Below are positions 49,917 to 58,001 of a stretch of 64,000 nt of DNA, in pieces. A program made the translations under genes and the position numbers. Origin of the DNA: Sphingobacterium endophyticum. Its GTDB lineage: Bacteria > Bacteroidota > Bacteroidia > Sphingobacteriales > Sphingobacteriaceae. Position 1 is the first letter of the stretch. The number at the start of each line of letters is the position of its first letter. The notes beneath the pieces were generated by a model, which saw nothing but the letters and a program-made list of their open reading frames with translations, was not told where the DNA came from and did not search any database. Location of the stretch: contig NZ_SMMI01000005.1 in NCBI RefSeq assembly GCF_009733535.1, positions 218,121 through 282,120 of the forward strand, in the 5' to 3' direction.

Positions 49917-49981
49917 CCGACTAAATACATCGATGTCTAACCGCCTTTTAATAATTGTTTACTGTATATTAACCTCTTGCT

Positions 49982-50848
49982 TTATTGATATAGAAAATTC
50001 TTGTAATTAATTGCATATTCTTTTGGAGAAGTACCTATAACGCTCCGAAATACCCTATTGAAGTTCGTAATGCTATTAAATCCGCTGCTATAGGCAACAA
50101 TCGACACACAATCATATTTATCATTGCCTAATAATCGACAAGCCTCACGTACCCGAACTTCGTTAAGATAGGAAACAAAGGTCTTCCCTGTACTTTTCTT
50201 AAAATATCGACAGAAAGCTTGTGGGGTAAGATTTGCTTTCTCCGCAACATCGCATAAACTTATGTTTTCTTTAAAATTGTCTTCAATATACCGACATAGC
50301 GTATTTATTTTAAACCCTCCCATAACTTCATGGTCAGCATGTGAGACTCCTGATAAGGGGGTCAAATCTGAAGAAACCATATTTAAGGATTTCAATAGGT
50401 AAAAGAAATTGACTAACTGATCCATTCGATCCGATTTCTTTAGTATTTCAATTCGCCGTCTTATTTGTGATAAGTGCTGTTCAGGTACCCGAAAACCTCT
50501 GCAATTGTTACTGATAAATTCCAATAATACATGTAGCTCCGGCAAATTCAACATATTCACCAAAGCACCTTCTAAATTGAAAAACACAGAAATGGATTGA
50601 ACAACACCCCCGCTAGTATCTTCATTCTTAAAAACGTGAGCTTGGTTGGACCCAACTAAAAAAATATCTCCTTTCTGAAAATTATGCAAATTATCATCGA
50701 CCAATAATTGACCAAATCCTTCGACAATCCAAATAATCTGATATTCAACATGTCTGTGCATATAAGGATAAAACTTATCTAATATGTCTTCCTGCACAAA
50801 TACAGTCCTATCCTTAGGTACTGGAACATTATATTGTATTGGTTTCAT
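49982..50848 (-). CDS. AraC family regulator with cupin sensor
   Basis: 288 aa. N-terminal cupin (about 15-95: FYPYMHRHVEYQIIWIVEG, LHNFQKGDIFLVGSNQAHVF) with the double-stranded beta-helix pattern, a helical linker, then two helix-turn-helix units (about 188-285: ISLCDVAEKANLTPQAFCRYFKKSTGKTF and CVSIVAYSSGFNSITNFNRVFRSVIGTSPKEY). It is located immediately upstream of, and on the same strand as, the hydroxyproline operon but with its own gap and a promoter for the operon. It is therefore the likely activator responding to hydroxyproline or a pathway intermediate. It is divergent from the 909-aa DUF5695-like gene, which may share control. Confidence 0.87.
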   Translation of the reverse strand: MKPIQYNVPVPKDRTVFVQEDILDKFYPYMHRHVEYQIIWIVEGFGQLLVDDNLHNFQKGDIFLVGSNQAHVFKNEDTSGGVVQSISVFFNLEGALVNMLNLPELHVLLEFISNNCRGFRVPEQHLSQIRRRIEILKKSDRMDQLVNFFYLLKSLNMVSSDLTPLSGVSHADHEVMGGFKINTLCRYIEDNFKENISLCDVAEKANLTPQAFCRYFKKSTGKTFVSYLNEVRVREACRLLGNDKYDCVSIVAYSSGFNSITNFNRVFRSVIGTSPKEYAINYKNFLYQ

Positions 50849-51080
50849 AATTTAAATAGTTTATTAAATGTCAATTTAACACTAAATTTATATATTAAAG
50901 GAATATTAAGCAAAATAATTCAACAAATTGGCGAATAAAATGCCATAGAAAGCTAAAATCCGGCTCTACAAAAAGAATATAATCATCCATATTTGTAACA
51001 GGACACCGACTTATGGTGAATACTTTTAAAAGAGAGATTAATTAAATTGATTATTAATAGTCATCCATACATCTAGCATT

Positions 51081-53810
51081 ATGAAGTTAAAAAATTTTTG
51101 TTATTTACTCCTCACTATCGCTCCAACTTTTTGCGGAACTAATATTTTTGCTCAGCAAAATGAACATCCCGTATGGAAGGCTACAGCTCAGAAACCTGCC
51201 ACTCTAGGCATTGATATGGGTAATAAATCATTTGACCTCAAAAATTTTAAGCTACAAATTTTGAATTCTTCACAAACATTATCTTCCTTAAAATTTCTGA
51301 ATGCTGATCCTGAATTTGATTACACTGTAACAGAACTCTTAAATAAAAGAGATAGAAATGGCTTTTTCCATATTGGTGATATAAACATTTCTTTAAAAAC
51401 TGATCAGACAAATGACTGGAAAGCATACTCCTCGGCAAAGGACCGTAAAAATGTTACCGAAATTACACCAACAGAACACTCTTTTGCTGCAGCTGACATC
51501 ACCGCAACCTTGGATGGTATCCCATTACAAGTTATTCGTAAATGGGAGAATGTCGAAGGAGATTTAGTTTTAAGTTTTGTAGTTACGAATACAACGAATC
51601 AAACCTATGAAATTGGTGGACTAGGAATTCCACTTCCCTTTAACAACAATATGGATTGGAAGAACTTGGATGAAGCACATGCTAAGAATGTATTTTTTGA
51701 TCCTTACATCGGAAAAGATGCAGGCTATCTTCAAGTAAACAGGTTGCATGGCAATGGTGAAAGTTTATTGGTTCTACCTTATGAAAATGCTGCTTTTGAA
51801 GCCTATAACCCCCTAAATTCTGATCCAACTCCACGTAGCATAACGTTTGAAGGATTTCACGAATGGATGGTTCACAGTAAAGCATTAGCAGAAACTGAAT
51901 GGAAAGGTGTCGAACAATGGAACAGCCCCACTTCATCCATACTCAGACCAGGGCAAAGTAAAACATTCGCTTTAAAGTTCACATTAGCACCTAGCATTAA
52001 GGAAATTGAAAATACACTTTTATTAAATAATCGTCCTGTTGCTGTTGGAGCTCCAGGTTATGTTATTCCAATGGATAATCCTGGAAAACTTTTCTTAAAA
52101 CACAATAAAAAGGTCAAAAATATCGAAGTATACCCGAAAGATGCTTTAACTGTTAATCACCTTAAAAAGACTAAGCACAATTGGAATCAATATGAAATTG
52201 TAGGAAATAATTGGGGACGTGCTAGGTTGACCATCACATATCAGGATGGTATCCAACAGACCATTCAATATAAAGTTATTAAACCAGAAAAGGAGGTTGT
52301 GAGTGACCTAGGAAAATTCTTAACCGAAAAACAATGGTTTGAAGTTCCGAATGACCCCTTTAAAAGGTCCCCCTCTGTAATCACTTATGATATCGAAGAA
52401 AATCGTCCTGTAACACAGGAACAAAGAGCTTGGTACGCAGGATTAAGTGATGAAGCAGGTGCTGCGAGTTGGTTGGCAGCCATGATGAAACAAATCATAA
52501 TTCCAAATAAAACGGAAATTGAAAAACTAAAAAGATTTGTAAAAGAAACCCTCTATGGAAGAATCCAACATTCCGACGGAGATAAAAAATATGGCGTAGT
52601 GAAAAGTCTTTTCTATTATGAACCTGATTCCCTACCTCAGGGTACTTATAGAAATGATATCAATTGGAAAGTATGGTCAGCGTGGCCAAAAAAAGAAGCC
52701 GACAATATTGGAAGGTCTTATAATTATCCCCATGTTGCTGCAGCACATTGGGTGATGTATCGCTTGGCTCGAAATTACAATAACCTGGTTTCAGAAGAAA
52801 CTTGGGATACCTATTTAGACAGGGCATTTCAGACAGCAATTGCCATGGTAGAAAAAGCACCTTATTATGCACAATTCGGTCAAATGGAAGGTAGTATTTT
52901 CTTATTAATACTAAATGATTTACGAAATGAAGGATTAACACAATCTGCAAATCGTCTAGAGGCAGAAATGAAAAAACGTGCAGACCATTGGAAGACTCTA
53001 AATTATCCTTTTGGTAGTGAAATGCCTTGGGACTCCACAGGACAGGAAGAAGTATACTTATGGTCAAAATATTTTGGTTTTGACGAAAAAGCACAAGTTA
53101 CCTTAAACGCAATCTTAGCTTATATGCCTACTGTCCCACATTGGGGTTATAATGGTAGTGCCAGGAGATACTGGGATTTCGTTTATGGTGGTAAACTATC
53201 TAGAATTGAACGTCAATTACATCATTATGGGTCCGCATTAAATTCTATTCCCGTATTAACTGATTATAGAAATAATCCTGAGGATTTTTATTTATTGCGT
53301 GTTGGGCATGCAGGAATGATGGGAGCTTTAGCTAATGTAACTCAGGAAGGATTCGGTCCCGCAGCATTCCATTCCTTTCCTTCGACCCTTGCCAATGATG
53401 GAATTACTGGTGATTATGGATCTGGATTCTATGGATATGCAGTAAATTCTGGAACTTATATCATTGATCACCCTGAGTATGGCTGGTTGGCTTTCTCTGG
53501 CAACCTTATAAATAATAAAAACTTGATTGAGGTACAATTAACTAATGCATCAAAAGGGAGGGTATTTCTTGCTAAAGAAAATCTATGGATAACTTCTGAT
53601 GCTGGTGAAATTGACCAACTAAAATACGATGTGAAAAATAAGAAAGTTTGGCTAGCGATTAATTCAAATAATGGTCAAAATCTAAATGCTACGCTGTTAC
53701 GCATAAATCCAGAAAGTGGATATGAATTATCAGGCTTTAATAAAGATGCTCAAGGTAGGTACGTAATTCCAACAAATACCAAAGAAATTCAATTGAACAA
53801 AATAAAGTAA
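51081..53810 (+). CDS. Secreted DUF5695-like protein, 909 aa
   Basis: Large exported protein with a signal peptide (cleavage near FAQQ, residue 25). Residues about 30-300 look like a beta-sandwich of the galactose-mutarotase type. Residues about 400-760 are helical with aromatic repeats (NYPHVAAAHWVMYRLARNY, YYAQFGQMEGSIFLLILNDL, PHWGYNGSARRYWDF) resembling an (alpha/alpha) toroid, and the C-terminus is again beta. I associate this with DUF5695, whose function is unknown; a glycosidase or lyase is plausible from the fold. It is divergent from the AraC regulator. Candidate role: processing of glycan on glycosylated collagen-like substrate, which is speculative. Confidence 0.7.
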   Translation: MKLKNFCYLLLTIAPTFCGTNIFAQQNEHPVWKATAQKPATLGIDMGNKSFDLKNFKLQILNSSQTLSSLKFLNADPEFDYTVTELLNKRDRNGFFHIGDINISLKTDQTNDWKAYSSAKDRKNVTEITPTEHSFAAADITATLDGIPLQVIRKWENVEGDLVLSFVVTNTTNQTYEIGGLGIPLPFNNNMDWKNLDEAHAKNVFFDPYIGKDAGYLQVNRLHGNGESLLVLPYENAAFEAYNPLNSDPTPRSITFEGFHEWMVHSKALAETEWKGVEQWNSPTSSILRPGQSKTFALKFTLAPSIKEIENTLLLNNRPVAVGAPGYVIPMDNPGKLFLKHNKKVKNIEVYPKDALTVNHLKKTKHNWNQYEIVGNNWGRARLTITYQDGIQQTIQYKVIKPEKEVVSDLGKFLTEKQWFEVPNDPFKRSPSVITYDIEENRPVTQEQRAWYAGLSDEAGAASWLAAMMKQIIIPNKTEIEKLKRFVKETLYGRIQHSDGDKKYGVVKSLFYYEPDSLPQGTYRNDINWKVWSAWPKKEADNIGRSYNYPHVAAAHWVMYRLARNYNNLVSEETWDTYLDRAFQTAIAMVEKAPYYAQFGQMEGSIFLLILNDLRNEGLTQSANRLEAEMKKRADHWKTLNYPFGSEMPWDSTGQEEVYLWSKYFGFDEKAQVTLNAILAYMPTVPHWGYNGSARRYWDFVYGGKLSRIERQLHHYGSALNSIPVLTDYRNNPEDFYLLRVGHAGMMGALANVTQEGFGPAAFHSFPSTLANDGITGDYGSGFYGYAVNSGTYIIDHPEYGWLAFSGNLINNKNLIEVQLTNASKGRVFLAKENLWITSDAGEIDQLKYDVKNKKVWLAINSNNGQNLNATLLRINPESGYELSGFNKDAQGRYVIPTNTKEIQLNKIK

Positions 53811-53847
53811 AGAATCATAATATAGTTTGTTAAATACCTTAGTATTG

Positions 53848-53883
53848 AAACTGCGGTCTTAATTTAAGTTCCGCAGTTTTTTA
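53848..53883 (+). terminator. Stem-loop after the 909-aa gene
   Basis: AAACTGCGG (53848-53856) and CCGCAGTTT (53871-53879) with T tract to 53882. Confidence 0.75.
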
Positions 53884-53909
53884 ATTAAATTCGTTAAAAA
53901 AAAGAATTC

Positions 53910-55304
53910 ATGTTTTCAACAACTACATACCAAAATAGAAGAAACCAATTGGCAAAAAAAGTTTCAAATGGTGTAATATTACTCTTGGGAAATATCGAAA
54001 ATCCAATAAATTTTGAACACAATGCATATCCCTTCCGACAGGACAGTACTTTTCTTTATTATTTTGGAATAAAAGCTCCTAACCTAGCTGCCATAATTGA
54101 TGTAGATGAAGACAAAGTCACAATCTTTGGAGATGAATTAGATATGGATGCTTTGGTATGGACCGGCAGACAGGAAACCTTAAAAGATAAAAGCTTAAAA
54201 TCAGGAGTTTCTGAGACTCGTCCTTTTAAAGACTTAGAAAATTATATTCTTAAAGCAAAAGAAGGCCACCGCGCTATTCATTTCCTTCCTCCATACCAAT
54301 CTTTTAATAAAATATTACTAAGCAGGGTTCTAGATAGGCATTTAGATGAATTAACACCTTCCGAAGAATTAATTAAAGCAGTCGTTCAACAAAGGTCAAT
54401 CAAAGAAGCCCAAGAAATTATTGAAATTGAGAAGGCATTACGGGTGTCCAGCGAAATGCATTTATTGGCCATGAGAATCGCAAAATCTGGCATGAAGGAA
54501 TATGAAATTGTAAATGCTATTCAAAAATATGCGGCCGATCAGAATTTCACCTTTGCCTATCCCCCTATCGTAACGATTCATGGAGAAATTTTACATAATC
54601 AATTTCGGGAAAACACCCTGGAGGAAGGACAATTGATATTGAATGATTCAGGTGCAGAAACTCCAATGGGTTATGCTGGTGATTTAACCAGAACTTTTCC
54701 GGTATCCAATAAATTTACGGATAGGCAACGCGACTTATATAATATTGTTTTGCAATCCTATTATGATGCTCGCGACCTTCTAAAACCTGGTATAAAATTC
54801 AAGGAAATTCATTTGAAAGCTGCAAAAACATTGGTCGAAGGATTGATTGACGTGGGATTAATGAAAGGTAATGCGGAGGACGCTGTGGCAAATCACGCAC
54901 ATACAATGTTCTTCCAATGTGGACTTGGTCATATGATGGGATTGGATGTTCATGACATGGAGGATTTGGGAGAGCAGTACGTTGGATATACTGAAAATGA
55001 ACCGAAAGATAAAAAGACTTTCGGATTAAAATCCCTGCGTTTAGGAAAGGAGCTGGAAGCCGGTTATGTACTGACTGTTGAACCTGGAATTTATATCATT
55101 CCTGATTTAATTGACATGTGGAAGGCCGACAAAAAACATCAAGAATTTATAAATTACGAGGTATTGGAAAGTTATCGAAATTTTTCTGGTATACGCATTG
55201 AAGACAATTTCTTAATTGAGGAAAATGGATATAAACTATTGGGACCGGATTTGATAAGAACTGTAGATGATATTGAAAATTTTAAGCTTGAATCTGAAGG
55301 TTAA
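53910..55304 (+). CDS. Xaa-Pro aminopeptidase (M24B)
   Basis: 464 aa with AMP_N-type N-terminal domain (about 4-135: YQNRRNQLAKKVSNGVILLL, QDSTFLYYFGI) and a pita-bread metallopeptidase domain. Dinuclear metal ligands visible: D246 (NDSGAE), D258 (AGDLTRTFPV), H341 (GLGHMMGLDVHD), E391 (TVEPGIYI) and a last Glu in GIRIEDNF near 438. It removes the N-terminal residue preceding proline, a cytoplasmic step in the breakdown of Pro/Hyp-rich peptides. It lies 100 bases after the DUF5695-like gene, with a terminator in between, so it has its own promoter. Functionally it complements the hydroxyproline operon next door. Confidence 0.9.
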   Translation: MFSTTTYQNRRNQLAKKVSNGVILLLGNIENPINFEHNAYPFRQDSTFLYYFGIKAPNLAAIIDVDEDKVTIFGDELDMDALVWTGRQETLKDKSLKSGVSETRPFKDLENYILKAKEGHRAIHFLPPYQSFNKILLSRVLDRHLDELTPSEELIKAVVQQRSIKEAQEIIEIEKALRVSSEMHLLAMRIAKSGMKEYEIVNAIQKYAADQNFTFAYPPIVTIHGEILHNQFRENTLEEGQLILNDSGAETPMGYAGDLTRTFPVSNKFTDRQRDLYNIVLQSYYDARDLLKPGIKFKEIHLKAAKTLVEGLIDVGLMKGNAEDAVANHAHTMFFQCGLGHMMGLDVHDMEDLGEQYVGYTENEPKDKKTFGLKSLRLGKELEAGYVLTVEPGIYIIPDLIDMWKADKKHQEFINYEVLESYRNFSGIRIEDNFLIEENGYKLLGPDLIRTVDDIENFKLESEG

Positions 55305-55358
55305 TTAATTGAATAAATTGACGCCTTATAAACAAAGAAATCAACAGAAAAATGTAAG

Positions 55359-55404
55359 TTTGCTCATGCTTATCTATTGATGGTTAAGTTAGAGCAAATT
55401 TTTT
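55359..55404 (+). terminator. Terminator of Xaa-Pro aminopeptidase
   Basis: TTTGCTC (55359-55365) and GAGCAAA (55392-55398), followed by six T; partial internal pairing. It ends 10 bases before the desaturase ATG, so the desaturase promoter must lie at or within this hairpin. Confidence 0.6.
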
Positions 55405-55414
55405 ATTATTTAGA

Positions 55415-56482
55415 ATGAAGTCTACAATTAAGTTTAATAATATAAACACCTTATTTTCAAAGTCTTTAAAACAAAATATTAATGATTATTTCAATAGTAG
55501 CATCCAGAAAAAAACAGGTAATAGAAAGTTGTTTTTAAAAGCTACAATTCTCATCCTTAGCTTCATTATTCTTTATTCCCTATTAGTTTTTGTTCAGCCT
55601 CATTGGTTGATTAGCATTTTTTTATGCATTCTATTTGGAGTTAACCTAGCTGCAATCGGGTTTAATATTATGCATGATGCTGGCCATAATTCTTTTTCAG
55701 GGAATAAACAGGTAAATAGCATTATGTCTTATTCACTAAATTTATTGGGAGGTAATATTTATTTCTGGAAACAAAAACATAATATTGCGCATCATACCTA
55801 CACCAATATTGATGGAGAAGATCCTGATATCGAAGTTAGTTTTATGCGAATTCATCACGATCAGGAACTTAAAAAACATCATAAATATCAACCAATTTAT
55901 TTTATATTTTTGTACGGTCTATCCTATTTAGCATGGATATTTTACCAAGATTATGAAAAATATTTCCGTCAGAAGAAGACTGGATTAAAGGATAAATTTG
56001 ATTTTGATTTTCCTTTAAGAGAAAAGGTGATTTTTTGGATCAGCAAAGCAATTCATGCAATAATATTTATTCTTATTCCCATTATTTTTGTGGGCTGGAT
56101 ACAGACTTTATTAGGTATATTAATCGTTGGAGCCGTATGTGGGATCTGTCTAGCTATAGTTTTTCAGTTGGCACATGTTGTGGTAGGCACTGAATTTAAG
56201 TCAGGCGATCAACCGAAAATTGAAGAGGAATGGATGATCCATCAAATTCAGACTACTTCTAATTTCTCCACTAAAAATAGCGTGTTGACTTGGTTATTAG
56301 GTGGTTTGAATTTTCAAGTTGAACATCACCTTTTCCCAAAAATAAGTCATGTACATTATCCCGCACTGAATCGAATTGTTCGAGAAACTTGTGAAAAGCA
56401 TAACATTAAATACAATGAATTTGGATCTTTTTGGCAAGCCCTGAATTCTCATGTACAGGTTATCAAGCAGATGTCTGTATAA
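55415..56482 (+). CDS. Membrane fatty acid desaturase
   Basis: 355-aa acyl-lipid or acyl-CoA desaturase with about four TM helices. The three His boxes are complete: HDAGH (87-91), HNIAHH (122-127) and QVEHH (301-305). The Gln in the third box and absence of a fused cytochrome b5 domain place it in the linoleoyl-CoA/delta-6-like front-end desaturase group common in Bacteroidota. The di-iron site introduces a double bond into membrane acyl chains using an external electron donor. It is monocistronic and may matter in cold adaptation; the next gene encodes a cold-shock-domain protein, although on the opposite strand. Confidence 0.9.
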   Translation: MKSTIKFNNINTLFSKSLKQNINDYFNSSIQKKTGNRKLFLKATILILSFIILYSLLVFVQPHWLISIFLCILFGVNLAAIGFNIMHDAGHNSFSGNKQVNSIMSYSLNLLGGNIYFWKQKHNIAHHTYTNIDGEDPDIEVSFMRIHHDQELKKHHKYQPIYFIFLYGLSYLAWIFYQDYEKYFRQKKTGLKDKFDFDFPLREKVIFWISKAIHAIIFILIPIIFVGWIQTLLGILIVGAVCGICLAIVFQLAHVVVGTEFKSGDQPKIEEEWMIHQIQTTSNFSTKNSVLTWLLGGLNFQVEHHLFPKISHVHYPALNRIVRETCEKHNIKYNEFGSFWQALNSHVQVIKQMSV

Positions 56483-56500
56483 GTAAGTTATTTGATATAA

Positions 56501-56535
56501 AAAAAGCAGCAATTATTAATAATTGCTGCTTTTTT
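56501..56535. terminator. Bidirectional palindromic terminator
   Basis: Perfect palindrome 56501-56534 (AAAAAGCAGCAATTATT and complement) between the convergent desaturase and cold-shock-domain genes, with T runs on both strands. Confidence 0.8.
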
Positions 56536-56558
56536 GCTTTATATCTTTGAAAATAATA

Positions 56559-56987
56559 CTAAACTAATTCAACTTCAGAAATTTGGTTTCCCTGCTTAGT
56601 ACGAATAGATTTATACTTGACGTTCTGATGTAAAGCGAGAACTTTACCAGCGATAGTATCATTAAAATAAACTGTTTCTCTGGTATCATTATCTCGGATA
56701 AAACCATAGTGTCCGACCTCATTATAGTAAGAAACCTTTCCAAATAAAAATTCATCCTCAGGATCTTTAGGTCGTTCTAAATCTTCTGGTTTAAACTTGT
56801 ATTTTTCAGTTGGCGGAGTATCTGAGATATTACCAAACTCATCCACATAAGCGAACATTTCTTCTAAGGTTTTTCCCTTATTATTATTTGCTTTGTTTTG
56901 CTCGCGCTTTTCTTGCTTTTCGTTAAGCTTCTGTTGTTTTCTTTTTGCTAGTTCTTTTTTCTTGAATGTAAGTTGATTTCTGGGCAT
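56559..56987 (-). CDS. Cold-shock-domain protein with charged N-terminal extension
   Basis: 142 aa. Residues 1-40 are extremely rich in Lys, Gln, Glu and Asn (KKKELAKRKQQKLNEKQ), likely a basic helix. Residues about 82-142 form a CSD-like OB fold: GKVSYYNEVGHYGFIRDND...ETVYFNDTI...VKYKSIRTKQGNQISEVELV, matching the GxVxxFNxxxGyGFI / VFFH pattern with RNP motifs partly altered (YGFI kept, VYFN instead of VFVH). It probably binds RNA. Similar extended CSD proteins are common in Bacteroidota. It has a promoter with a long leader (57080-57105). Confidence 0.8.
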   Translation of the reverse strand: MPRNQLTFKKKELAKRKQQKLNEKQEKREQNKANNNKGKTLEEMFAYVDEFGNISDTPPTEKYKFKPEDLERPKDPEDEFLFGKVSYYNEVGHYGFIRDNDTRETVYFNDTIAGKVLALHQNVKYKSIRTKQGNQISEVELV

Positions 56988-57079
56988 TAAAATGAATTAA
57001 GTTAAATAATGAAAGGAGTATGTCTTAATTGCGCTGGAATGGCTGAGGAATAAGATATAGATGCCTTCTTGAATGAATA

Positions 57080-57105
57080 CAAAGATACAAAAAATAACCG
57101 ACAAA
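57080..57105 (-). promoter_or_regulatory. Promoter with long leader for cold-shock-domain gene
   Basis: On the minus strand: TTTG (57105-57102) and an exact -7 TATCTTTG (57087-57080), spacing 14 (short). It implies a 5' leader of about 85 bases before 56987, as is common for cold-shock genes. Confidence 0.4.
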
Positions 57106-57139
57106 AACGAATCTGCGTTATCCTCTCTAGCGCTCCAAT

Positions 57140-57877
57140 TTATCCTTCTCCTCTTCTGCTTTCAACTTTATAGGTAAAACTTTCTGCCCGATAATAACCT
57201 AAATTGTATTCAATGGGTTTACCTGATTGGTCAAATACAAACCTCTTGCGTGATAAAATAGGTTCCCCAATTGCAATTTCTAATTTTTCCGCAATAAACT
57301 TATTTGCAGCCTTTGCATCAATTTCCTCCTGTGATAAATCAGCTATGATTTGACATTGTTGTTCTAAGATATCGTATAAAGGAAGCTTAAAATCTTCTTC
57401 TCCTGTTAAACCTACTCTAGGATGAAAATAAGAGATAAAATAAACAAATGGATCTCCTGGCTTTCCTCGAAGCCTTTCCAATTTTAATACTTTTTGCTCC
57501 TCAGAAATCTCAAAAAACTTAGCAACAGCAGGTTCTGGTAAAACCCATCGAACATGTAATTCAAAATTCTTTACTTCCAATCCCCTATTTTTCATCTCCT
57601 GAGAAAAACTTAACCAATTTTTTGACTTCGAACTGAACTTTTGTTGTGCGACTTTTGTCCCAACTCCCTTTTTTCTAACCAATAGTTCTTCATAAACCAA
57701 ACGGTTTATGACCAACCGCAAGGTTGACCTTGAAATTGCTAATGTTTTTGCTAATTCAATTTCATTTGGCAAATATTTTCCATCTTGATATTCTGGCCGT
57801 TTTATTAAATCTCTTAACAAGCTTTCAACCTGAACATGTAAGGGAATCGAACTGTTGTGATCTATCTTAAGATTCAT
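57140..57877 (-). CDS. GntR family (HutC/UTRA) transcriptional regulator
   Basis: 245 aa from ATG 57877. N-terminal winged helix (about 8-75: IPLHVQVESLLRDLI, LPNEIELAKTLAISRSTLRLVINRLVYEELLVRKKGVGT) followed by a UTRA effector domain (about 95-240: FFEISEEQKVLKLERLRGKPGDPFVYFISYFHP, PIEYNLGYYRAESF). HutC-type regulators usually repress sugar or amino-acid genes and bind phosphorylated sugars or acids. It is divergent from the glycosidase-like lipoprotein gene, with an operator-like palindrome in between (57931-57958), so it probably represses that gene and perhaps the GH92 operon. The frame to 57964 would run through the operator and is not family-like. Confidence 0.87.
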   Translation of the reverse strand: MNLKIDHNSSIPLHVQVESLLRDLIKRPEYQDGKYLPNEIELAKTLAISRSTLRLVINRLVYEELLVRKKGVGTKVAQQKFSSKSKNWLSFSQEMKNRGLEVKNFELHVRWVLPEPAVAKFFEISEEQKVLKLERLRGKPGDPFVYFISYFHPRVGLTGEEDFKLPLYDILEQQCQIIADLSQEEIDAKAANKFIAEKLEIAIGEPILSRKRFVFDQSGKPIEYNLGYYRAESFTYKVESRRGEG

Positions 57878-57930
57878 GTTATTTTTATTGGAACTTAAAG
57901 TAAGAGAATTCTTTTTTAAATACCAAATTA

Positions 57931-57958
57931 TGTATGTTTGTGTATACATATGAATACA
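57931..57958 (+). promoter_or_regulatory. Promoter with overlapping GntR/HutC operator
   Basis: TATGTTTG (57933-57940) is an exact TAnnTTTG -7 box. It runs into GTGTATAC (57940-57947), which fits the HutC-type GTnTAkAC core, and into an imperfect palindrome with arms TGTAT/ATACA around CATATG (57941-57958). A repressor bound here would cover the transcript start of the lipoprotein gene. Confidence 0.55.
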
Positions 57959-58001
57959 TGCCAAATGTTTTATGTTTAAATGAATTTAACCAATAAAATC
58001 A

